Assembly (NCBI GenBank): GCA_017959645.1
Contig: JAGDAE010000150.1
Span: 1-6,063, forward strand
Length of the DNA stretch: 6,063 nt
Source: Kiritimatiellia bacterium
GTDB taxonomy: Bacteria; Verrucomicrobiota; Kiritimatiellia; RFP12; UBA1067
Reading direction: 5' to 3'
The first letter of the stretch is position 1. Every line of letters starts with the position of its first letter. Below, piece by piece: positions 1 to 6,063 of this stretch. The position numbers and the translations under genes were made by a program. The notes beneath the pieces are model-generated. The model saw only the letters and a list, made by a program, of their open reading frames with translations. It had not been told where the DNA came from and ran no database searches.

Positions 1-3000
1 GAACATCCAGCCGTCCTCCTTGCCCTTGCCGTCGACGCGGTTGCGGAACGCCGCGATATTGTTGGGCATGCCGCCGCTCGCCGGCGAGTCGGTGTCGGCG
101 GCGTAGTGGGCGCTGTACATCTCGACGAGAAGGTTGGTGACGTTGAGATAGATCGGGTACTCGGTGTTGCGCGTGCCGTCGGGGTTGAGGCCGCGGACGC
201 GGTTGTAGTTGTTCGGATAGTTCGCGCCGAAGCCTTGGTTGTAGACGATGTTCCAGAAATTGGCCATGCCGGCGTTGTCGCCCTCGACGGTTCCGGTCGA
301 GTATCCGGGCTGGGAAGTCCTTACGATATCGTAGTCCTCCTCTTCGCCGCCGTTGTAGCTCGCGGCGTATTCGGGCGAACAGCGCTCCTCGTACTGGTAG
401 AGTCCCCAGTAGACGCCGTTGATGAAGAGGTGGAAGTAGCGCGTGCGGTGGTAGGTTCCGCCCATGTCGCGCTGGCTGTCGCGCGAGAAGACGTCGTGCA
501 CCATCGTCTCGCGGCTGTCGCCGTTCGCGTAGGACTGGTTCTGGTCGGCCCTGAGATCGAGCTTGTCGAACTCGCCAGCTCCCTCGTCGCCGAATACCGG
601 GTGCTTGAGTTTGCTCATGCCGTACTCGCTCTTGAAGAACAGGCGGAACGAATGCTTCGGGCAGGCGGCGTCGCGCGAGAACGCGCCGCGTATTCTCAGC
701 CCGCAGGGGCCCGCGAATTCGTCGGCCGGGTCGGCGGGGTTGATCTGCTCGACCATCGTCTGGCGCTCCCACGCCTTGCCGTTGCCAGAGGCGTTGACGT
801 AGATTCCGTAGCTCGGGTCGAACAGATTCTTCGGGTCGATGACGAGCGAGACGGTCCTGATCCCGTTCGTGAAGCCGTTGTAGAGCCGTCTGATCGTATC
901 GGGGTCGCTGCTCTGGGTGATTGCGTCATTGGCCATGCCGTATCTGAGAACCTGCCCGTTGGTGTTGTCCACGCCATAGGTCGGGAAGCCCTCCGGCGTC
1001 TCGCCGTTCGGGTACTGCCTTACGACATCATCGACGAACAGATAGGTGGCCGAAACGTCCTTCTGGAGAATCGCGTCGGCGTTCGGGACGCCAGCTCTGA
1101 CAACCGTCGTGCGGTCGATCGTTATCGGCCCGGTGTAGGGCGTCGACAGCGTCGTGGGCGAGGTTCCGTCGGTCGTGTAGTATATCGCCGCGTTCGGATC
1201 TTCGGCGCAGCTCATGGTCAGCTGGAACGCGTCGGTCTTCCATCCGTGCGGCTCGGAGAGCGTCACGGCCGGCGTAAGCCCGAGCCTGCCGGCGTAGTCG
1301 TTGGCCGCCTTCGGGGTCGGCGTATCGAAGTACACCAGCTCTTCGTCGGCCTTGTTCCAGACGATCTCGGGCGAGAGGAAGAACTCGGTATCGTCGATAT
1401 CGCCGTTCAGGCCGGTTATCTCGACCGTGTTCGCGCTTGCAACCACCAGATTCGCCGGGATGTCGAAGAATTCGGCGTTGAGCGCGTCGGAAGGCGTACG
1501 CGACGGGTCGGGGGCGACGGACGCGAATTCGACGCCGTTGACGCTCGCGGCAAAGCCGTCGGAGTAGCGTATCTTCAGACGGAAGCCGTCATCCTCGCCC
1601 GGCGCTTCGGAAAGCGCGAACGAGCTCTTCCACTCGACCGTATCGCTGGCGCCCACCATCTCCGGAGCGAGATCGGCGGCGATCTTCGCCGCATACGCGC
1701 CGGCGTGGACAATCTCGCCGTTCGTGTCGCCAACCAGCGCGAACTGCGAGGCGTCGAACGATATCGCTCCTTCGGCCGCGCAGAACTCGAAGCACGCGCC
1801 GCCGTTGTATTCCCAGTAGTAGATTTCGACGTCGTACGCGCCCGGCTCGGGAAGGTTGAACGAGGCTGTGGTCATGCCGTAGCCGCGCGTGCCGTTGTAT
1901 TCCCACGCCCAATCCCTGCCCTGGCGCGAGATCTTGGCGGTGAAACCGTCGTCGGAGCCGACGCCGAACGTCCACATTCCCGCGCGCGGTATGTTGACTG
2001 TACCGGTGCAGACGAGCGCGAACGCATCGCCGTTGACTCCCGGGAAAGCGCCCGCCGAGAAGGACGTCGAACTGCCCTCGTTGAAGCACAGCGTTGTGCA
2101 GGAGTTGGTCGCCGGAGCCTGCCGCCAGACGTTGGTGTTGGCAATCCAGTTCTCGACGTCGGCGCGGGTCGTCGGATACAGGCCGTTGAACGCGTACGAG
2201 ATCACCTGGAAGCCGCTTTCGGCGCTGGACATGCCGACCGGGCCTCTGACCGCCGTCCATTCGCCGTCGCCGACCTTGTACTGCGCGTCGGAATGCTCGT
2301 CGAGAATCGTGCGCGAGCGGTGTCCCCAGCCGTAGGATATGTCCTTGAACTGCTCGCCGAACTCGATCGTGCTGATGACGGTCTTGCCCTTCGTCGCGAA
2401 CGATATCGTCTCGCCGCTTGTCGAAAGCCCGAGCGCGGCGTGGGCGTCGCGTCCGTTCCATTCGGTGAAGTTGGAATCGACGAAGATGACGAGATGGCCG
2501 TGGGCGGGCACCACGCAGCTGCCCTGGATATCCTCCCACTTGTCTTTCGAAGGCGCCTTGTCGGAGATCAGCCAGCCGGTTATGTCGACGGCGAAATCGC
2601 TGTTGTTTTCGATCTCGACCCAGTCGAAGCCGGCCTTTCCGCCCGCCGTGCGCAGCGTCGTTTCGTTGGAGGCCATCACCTCGGAGATTCTCAGAACTTC
2701 GCCGACCGCCGTGGCGACGGGCCTGCCCTCCGCCGGCAGGGTGAAGTTTTCGTCGCCGGCGATGAACGTCATCGCCCCCGAACTGAGGAACCAGCCGTCG
2801 GCCGCCTCGAACTCGACCGCGACGAGCGAACCCGCCGGCACGGCGTAGGTTCCGTCGGTCTCGTCCGGCTCTATCTCGACGCCGCCGACGCTGACCCTGG
2901 TAACGCTCATGTACGCGATTTCCGGAATCGAGAGCGCGACCAGCTCGGCCTCGATGTCGACGGTGGAACCTGCCAGCGATTTCACAAGGCCGGTTCCGGA

Positions 3001-3606
3001 ATAGCCGATGCAGGTTACTTCAAAATCCTCTTCAGGAAACGCGATCTCGGCCCATTGCGAGCCGGACGGGAACTCGAGCGCGATTCCGTCGATCGAATAC
3101 GAAACCTCGATCGCGTCGTCGTCGCCCAGCCGGTACGAGATCGCGAGCATCACGTCGTTCTCGCAGTCGGGCGCGACGCCCGAGAGCGTCACCCATTCGT
3201 TGGTTCCGCCCGTCGCGCTCTTGGCGAGCCCGTAATAGTTGGTAGCCGCGTCTTCGCCGAACACCGAAACCGCGCCCTTCGCGCCCGGTTCGATCTCGGG
3301 CATCTCCGCGCACGCCGTCATCAAAATGCGCGTCGAAAACGCCGGCTCGTTGGCGACATCCTGCGAGACGGCCGCGACGAACTCGAGCGCGCGCGACGTC
3401 GAGACCGAAAGCATTCTCCCGCCGGCGTCGCCTTCCATGATGGCGGCCACCGTGTTGGTCCACGTTCCGACGCCGGGTATCGCCTTGTCGGAACCGTCTT
3501 CGGGCCAAGATTCGTAATCGGCGATTCCTGCGTCGAACCAATGCGTCGAGGCGTTCAGCGCGAACGCCGCCATGACCGCGAATGCGGACGAAACGAGTGT
3601 CTTCAT
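1..3606 (-). CDS. Secreted multidomain CotH-family (kinase-like) protein, C-terminus cut off by window edge
   Basis: The frame is open for exactly 1202 codons from ATG at 3606 to base 1. The start has a good Shine-Dalgarno, and residues 1-19 form a signal peptide (K2, hydrophobic core, likely cleavage after ALNA), so the protein is exported. Modules seen, with approximate residues: 22-225 a beta-rich, possibly LamG-like region; 230-303 a small beta module; 304-430 a lamin-tail domain (LRISEVMASN, DWVEIENNS, DITGWLISD); 505-613 PA14-like (GSDDGF at 550-555); 655-770 jelly-roll-like (DDGFRLKIRYSDGF), ending in a TPTPKAAN linker; 777-858 chitobiase-C-terminal-like (IYYTTDGTSP from 808); 916 onward CotH. 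CotH hallmarks are LRIRGAFSRD (970-979), KHSFRLFFK (984-992), LDLRAD (1016-1021) and INGVYWGLYQYEE (1062-1074). Some CotH proteins are atypical secretory-pathway protein kinases; activity here is unproven. The NN...FRN...GWMF segment at the cut suggests the final part of the CotH fold, and any sorting tail, lie beyond base 1. Thirteen cysteines suggest possible disulfides. Confidence 0.88.
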   Translation of the reverse strand, partial: MKTLVSSAFAVMAAFALNASTHWFDAGIADYESWPEDGSDKAIPGVGTWTNTVAAIMEGDAGGRMLSVSTSRALEFVAAVSQDVANEPAFSTRILMTACAEMPEIEPGAKGAVSVFGEDAATNYYGLAKSATGGTNEWVTLSGVAPDCENDVMLAISYRLGDDDAIEVSYSIDGIALEFPSGSQWAEIAFPEEDFEVTCIGYSGTGLVKSLAGSTVDIEAELVALSIPEIAYMSVTRVSVGGVEIEPDETDGTYAVPAGSLVAVEFEAADGWFLSSGAMTFIAGDENFTLPAEGRPVATAVGEVLRISEVMASNETTLRTAGGKAGFDWVEIENNSDFAVDITGWLISDKAPSKDKWEDIQGSCVVPAHGHLVIFVDSNFTEWNGRDAHAALGLSTSGETISFATKGKTVISTIEFGEQFKDISYGWGHRSRTILDEHSDAQYKVGDGEWTAVRGPVGMSSAESGFQVISYAFNGLYPTTRADVENWIANTNVWRQAPATNSCTTLCFNEGSSTSFSAGAFPGVNGDAFALVCTGTVNIPRAGMWTFGVGSDDGFTAKISRQGRDWAWEYNGTRGYGMTTASFNLPEPGAYDVEIYYWEYNGGACFEFCAAEGAISFDASQFALVGDTNGEIVHAGAYAAKIAADLAPEMVGASDTVEWKSSFALSEAPGEDDGFRLKIRYSDGFAASVNGVEFASVAPDPSRTPSDALNAEFFDIPANLVVASANTVEITGLNGDIDDTEFFLSPEIVWNKADEELVYFDTPTPKAANDYAGRLGLTPAVTLSEPHGWKTDAFQLTMSCAEDPNAAIYYTTDGTSPTTLSTPYTGPITIDRTTVVRAGVPNADAILQKDVSATYLFVDDVVRQYPNGETPEGFPTYGVDNTNGQVLRYGMANDAITQSSDPDTIRRLYNGFTNGIRTVSLVIDPKNLFDPSYGIYVNASGNGKAWERQTMVEQINPADPADEFAGPCGLRIRGAFSRDAACPKHSFRLFFKSEYGMSKLKHPVFGDEGAGEFDKLDLRADQNQSYANGDSRETMVHDVFSRDSQRDMGGTYHRTRYFHLFINGVYWGLYQYEERCSPEYAASYNGGEEEDYDIVRTSQPGYSTGTVEGDNAGMANFWNIVYNQGFGANYPNNYNRVRGLNPDGTRNTEYPIYLNVTNLLVEMYSAHYAADTDSPASGGMPNNIAAFRNRVDGKGKEDGWMF

Positions 3607-3615
3607 ATATGGTAT

Positions 3616-3621
3616 CTCCCC
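3616..3621 (-). promoter_or_regulatory. Shine-Dalgarno of the CotH-family gene
   Basis: On the minus strand GGGGAG lies nine bases upstream of the ATG at 3606 and contains the GGAG core that pairs with 16S rRNA. It settles the start codon, because the signal peptide begins directly at this ATG. The contrast with the TPR gene, which has no such site, suggests independent initiation here. Confidence 0.7.
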
Positions 3622-3634
3622 ATTGTCTGGCGAT

Positions 3635-3663
3635 ATTGTAGCATAATGCGCTCTCCCCCGCAA
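3635..3663 (-). promoter_or_regulatory. Possible sigma-70-type promoter for the CotH-family gene
   Basis: On the minus strand TACAAT (3640-3635) matches the -10 consensus at five of six positions. TTGCGG (3663-3658) lies 17 bases upstream and matches the -35 consensus at three of six. Transcription would start near 3628, giving a leader of about 20 bases that includes the Shine-Dalgarno. The -35 falls in the loop and 3' arm of the hairpin at 3645-3678, so promoter and hairpin overlap. The weak -35, and the unknown promoter preferences of this lineage, keep confidence low. Confidence 0.35.
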
Positions 3664-3678
3664 GGGGGAAAGCGCATT
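3645..3678. terminator. Strong 15-bp hairpin between the TPR gene and the CotH gene, probable terminator
   Basis: Bases 3645-3659 (aatgcgctctccccc) pair with 3664-3678 around a four-base loop. The only imperfection is c3653/a3670, which becomes a G-U wobble in a minus-strand transcript. The hairpin starts 27 bases after the TAG of the TPR gene, a usual place for a terminator. The U-rich tail is on the other side, however: plus-strand reading gives TTTATTTTC after the stem, whereas minus-strand reading gives only ATTATGCTAC. It may therefore stop antisense transcription best, or act as a 3'-end stabiliser or partial terminator for the TPR gene. The hairpin itself is certain; its function is inferred. 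Confidence 0.55.
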
Positions 3679-3705
3679 TATTTTCGGCGGACTTATCGCG
3701 GGCGG

Positions 3706-5994
3706 CTACTCGCCGGATTCCGGCGCCGCTTCTTCGATCGCCTTCTCGGCCTGGCGCAGAGTATCGACCACTTCTTCGTTGTCGGGCAGAATCTCGTACG
3801 CGCGTTTGGCGTACTCGAGCGCTTTTTCGAGCTGCCCGGTCTTGCGGTAGATGATCGACAGATTGTTCATTACCGCCGGCTCCTCCGGACGCGCCTCGAG
3901 GCAGCGCTCTAGATAGAACTGCGCCTCCTTGAGCTTGTCCTCCATCAGATAGGCCATGCCGGTTCCGAAGTTCGCTTCGGGATCGTTCGCGTCGATCTGC
4001 AGAACCGTCGCGCCGAACCTGCGCGCCTCGATGAAATCGGCCCTGCGCAGCGCCAGCCGCAGCCCCTCGTAGGGGGTAAGCTGCATGAACGTGCGCATGC
4101 GCTCGTACTCGACGAGGCGCATCATCTTCTTGACCGTCTCGTTCCAGTCGTCGAGCATATCCGCCAGATCGTCGTCTTTGCGCAAGCGCGCGAAGCGCGA
4201 AATGCGCCACGAGACCGCGCTCAGCGCGTCCTTGAGCGCGGACGAAACCTTTCCGCCGGTCTTTTTCGACACTTCGATTATCCGGTTGGCGAGCTCCTTG
4301 GCCGCGGCGACGCCGCGCTCCGGCTCTCCGTTTTCCAGTCCCTTGGTGCGCGCGACCATGCCGGAAAGCGCCGGCAGCGGCTTGCGCGCGCGCTTCCAGA
4401 ACTCGAAGCCGAGCTGGATCGCGCTTTCGTCCATTCCATTCTCCTTCTCGCCCGCCCAGACGCGCATCAGAACCGGCACGCCGGTCGAAGCCGTTTCGCG
4501 GTCTGGATCGCCGGCGCCGAAGAATCTCGTGCGCAGATGCTTGTCGTAGGAGCCGCTGCCGCCCATCATGTTGAGCGGCCTTACCCGCGAGCCGTTCGAA
4601 AGCGCCGCGAGCTCGAGCCCCGCGTCGAGCCGGCCGTCGGTGAACACGAACCGCGCGTCGCCGCATTCCCTCACCGTCTCGTCGAGCGCGTCGTCCACGA
4701 TCGAGCGCATCTCGTTTTCGACCGGATGCGGAATGCGCAGGAAAACCGGAACGGCCATCGCGGCGAACAGGACCGGGACCAGGAAGCGCATGAAAGGCCC
4801 GCGTCTGCCGACGACGGTGAACATGTCGTCGTCGAACTCGTAGACGAGATTGCACTCGTGGGCGAGCAGCGTCGCGGCAGCCGCCGCGGTGATCACCGAA
4901 CAGAGAGCAAAGACGGCCATCAGGCAGTCACTGCGTATGTCGACCGCGCCCTCCGCGAACTCCCACACCCTCATCATCGGGAATATCCCCGTCTGCAGAA
5001 GCGCGAGGATTCCCGCGAAGAACATCAAAAGGCCGAACCCGAACGGCATCGGCGTATTGTCGCGGGCGATGCGCGGCGCCAGAACCGCGACCCCGACGAA
5101 CGGAAACACCGAAAGCGCCATCGTCAGAACCCAGCCGATCGGCGTCGACGCGCCGGCCGTCGCCGTCCAGTACGTGGTCGCGTACCTGGTCAGGAGCGCG
5201 AAGCCGTCAAGCCCGGTTGCGAGCGCGCCGCCTGAAGACTTGAACGTCGCCACGTTGATCTCGAACCCGGCGAGAAAACCGGCCGCGAAAAGAAAGAACA
5301 TCCTCCATTTCGGCAGATCGTAGCCGCCAGGCAGATCGCCGTCGGAGAAAAGCTCCGAGTTCAATACCGCGTTGTACACCAGAATGTAGCCCACGATGGC
5401 CAGCACCGGCAGCAGAAAGCCGAGCGGCGTCTCGGCGGCGACGAGCCCGAGAAGGAACATGAGCGCGAAAAGCCGCAGATTGCCCGCCTTCACGTACCAT
5501 CTGAACGTTAGATGCAGCGAAAGGAGAATCAGGAAGAAACGGATCGCTCCCGGCGTAAGCGGCTGCACCATGCGCCACATGTGGTCGCCGGCCGCGAAGC
5601 ACAGCGTCGCCGCGGCCGCAAAGAAGGTAGCGAGATTCCCCCACAGCTCCGGCGCCCGGTAGCGGGCGAAAAACGCCAGCATCTGGCGAACGATCAGATA
5701 GACGAGCGAGACCGAAAGCGCTCCGGTAGCCGAGCCGAGCAGACGCAGAGTGCGCGCAGCCGCCGAAACTTCGCCGCCGGCGAACAGAGGTTTCGCAAGC
5801 AGCCGCCAATACCCGGGAAAGACAGTCTGCGCCGGACGGGTTCCCGCGGCGACCGCAGCCTCGCCCCAAAGCGAGGGATCGAGCCCCGACGAAGACCAGA
5901 CGAGGTAGACTATGAAGAAAAGAAAACCGGCTGCAGCGGCGAGAACATAGTCTCGCAAGCCCAGCCGGTCACCCGTTGCGGGATCGCTGGCCAT
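3706..5994 (-). CDS. Polytopic membrane protein with C-terminal TPR repeats, divergent DUF2723 (TMEM260-like) glycosyltransferase candidate
   Basis: Complete 762-residue protein. About 11 membrane segments lie near residues 16-34, 84-106, 119-138, 149-167, 172-188, 190-211, 230-250, 285-305, 318-340, 356-378 and 401-420. A soluble region follows, with TPR-like units at about 640-671, 672-705 and 706-739 and a terminal helix to 757; NNLSIIYRKTGQLEKALEYA (710-729) is the clearest. Two places recall DUF2723, the family of TMEM260-type protein O-mannosyltransferases: SLWGEAAVAAG...VFPGYWRLL (41-66), where that family has a D-x-G-E then HPPG loop, and FVFTDGRLDAGLEL (449-462) with GSRVRPLN after the last membrane helix. 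The acidic and HPPG residues are only partly kept, so it may be a divergent or inactive relative; substrate unknown. The ATG is the first start after an in-frame TAA at 6003-6001. No clear Shine-Dalgarno precedes it, so translation is probably coupled to the upstream gene six bases away. The gene is certain; the family call is moderate. Confidence 0.9.
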   Translation of the reverse strand: MASDPATGDRLGLRDYVLAAAAGFLFFIVYLVWSSSGLDPSLWGEAAVAAGTRPAQTVFPGYWRLLAKPLFAGGEVSAAARTLRLLGSATGALSVSLVYLIVRQMLAFFARYRAPELWGNLATFFAAAATLCFAAGDHMWRMVQPLTPGAIRFFLILLSLHLTFRWYVKAGNLRLFALMFLLGLVAAETPLGFLLPVLAIVGYILVYNAVLNSELFSDGDLPGGYDLPKWRMFFLFAAGFLAGFEINVATFKSSGGALATGLDGFALLTRYATTYWTATAGASTPIGWVLTMALSVFPFVGVAVLAPRIARDNTPMPFGFGLLMFFAGILALLQTGIFPMMRVWEFAEGAVDIRSDCLMAVFALCSVITAAAAATLLAHECNLVYEFDDDMFTVVGRRGPFMRFLVPVLFAAMAVPVFLRIPHPVENEMRSIVDDALDETVRECGDARFVFTDGRLDAGLELAALSNGSRVRPLNMMGGSGSYDKHLRTRFFGAGDPDRETASTGVPVLMRVWAGEKENGMDESAIQLGFEFWKRARKPLPALSGMVARTKGLENGEPERGVAAAKELANRIIEVSKKTGGKVSSALKDALSAVSWRISRFARLRKDDDLADMLDDWNETVKKMMRLVEYERMRTFMQLTPYEGLRLALRRADFIEARRFGATVLQIDANDPEANFGTGMAYLMEDKLKEAQFYLERCLEARPEEPAVMNNLSIIYRKTGQLEKALEYAKRAYEILPDNEEVVDTLRQAEKAIEEAAPESGE

Positions 5995-6000
5995 GGTCGA

Positions 6001-6063
6001 TTACGCCATTTTGCGGCGCTTGAGAGCGAGAAGCATGCCGCCCATCAGCAGAAGCAGACCCGA
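6001..6063 (-). CDS. C-terminal end of a probable PEP-CTERM-type surface protein (partial)
   Basis: Only the last 20 codons and the TAA stop (6003-6001) are inside the window. They read as a hydrophobic run (SGLLLLMGGMLLAL) followed by the basic end KRRKMA. This is the layout of a PEP-CTERM tail: a Pro-Glu-Pro motif, a short membrane helix, then an Arg/Lys cluster at the extreme C-terminus. Such tails are recognised by exosortase and direct proteins to the envelope or exterior. The Pro-Glu-Pro motif would sit just past the edge, so it cannot be confirmed. The alternative is an ordinary membrane protein ending in a helix with positive cytoplasmic residues. The next gene starts six bases downstream, so the two are probably co-transcribed. 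Confidence 0.65.
   Translation of the reverse strand, partial: SGLLLLMGGMLLALKRRKMA

Noticed and set aside
1589..2539. 316-codon minus-strand frame inside the CotH gene
   Set aside because: Out-of-frame shadow in GC-rich DNA, arginine-rich; the overlapping frame carries the lamin-tail and PA14-like signatures.
3645..3678. Hairpin as part of a CRISPR, riboswitch or small RNA
   Set aside because: It is a single simple inverted repeat without repeat-spacer periodicity or a conserved aptamer-like leader, and the 99-base gap leaves little room for more than a terminator, promoter and ribosome binding site.
106..3912. 1268-codon plus-strand open frame as a giant protein
   Set aside because: Its translation is dominated by Arg, Val, Asp and Ala with no domain. 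It is the in-register antisense of a minus-strand gene with a signal peptide, Shine-Dalgarno and several recognisable domains, and it runs through the hairpin and into the next gene.
3032..4855. 607-codon minus-strand frame across the junction of the two genes
   Set aside because: It is in a different frame from both real genes, is arginine-rich without domains, and reads through the TPR gene stop, the hairpin and the CotH start.
4537..5323. Plus-strand frames opposite the membrane part of the TPR gene
   Set aside because: Their composition (Arg, Glu, His or Ser, Ala rich) mirrors antisense of hydrophobic helices; no start signals or domains, and the minus frame encodes clear membrane helices.
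1..6063. Mobile element, tRNA or rRNA
   Set aside because: No transposase or integrase motifs, no terminal inverted repeats, and no tRNA or rRNA signature seen on either strand; coding density and codon use are uniform.

Overview
The window comes from a GC-rich bacterium. All three genes lie on the minus strand, so transcription runs from the right edge to the left. Three features suggest a PVC-group lineage, most likely Kiritimatiellota or another Verrucomicrobia/Lentisphaerae relative: a PEP-CTERM-like C-terminal tail at the right edge, a large modular exported CotH-family protein, and a divergent DUF2723-like membrane protein with TPRs. This placement is an inference from protein style, because no marker gene is present.

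Layout in transcription order. (1) 6063-6001 holds the last 20 codons of a gene whose product ends in a hydrophobic segment plus a short basic tail, like a PEP-CTERM sorting signal. (2) Six bases later, 5994-3706 encodes a complete 762-residue protein. It has about 11 membrane segments, then a soluble part with a DUF2723-like signature and C-terminal TPR units. (3) A 99-base gap (3607-3705) holds a strong 15-bp hairpin, a possible promoter whose -35 lies inside the hairpin, and a good Shine-Dalgarno sequence. (4) 3606 to the left edge is the first 1202 codons of a secreted multidomain protein: signal peptide, beta-rich N-terminal modules, lamin-tail domain, PA14-like domain, jelly-roll-like module, chitobiase-C-terminal-like domain, then a CotH kinase-like domain cut off by the window edge.

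The long open frame on the plus strand across the left two thirds is not a gene. It is the exact in-register antisense of the CotH gene and the end of the TPR gene, and stays open because those genes avoid TTA, CTA and TCA codons.

How the genes might work together (inference): two encode proteins destined for the cell surface or exterior, and the middle one resembles membrane glycosyltransferases that modify exported proteins. A surface-protein export and modification locus is plausible but unproven. Apart from the 99-base gap and the 6-base junction, the window is fully coding.
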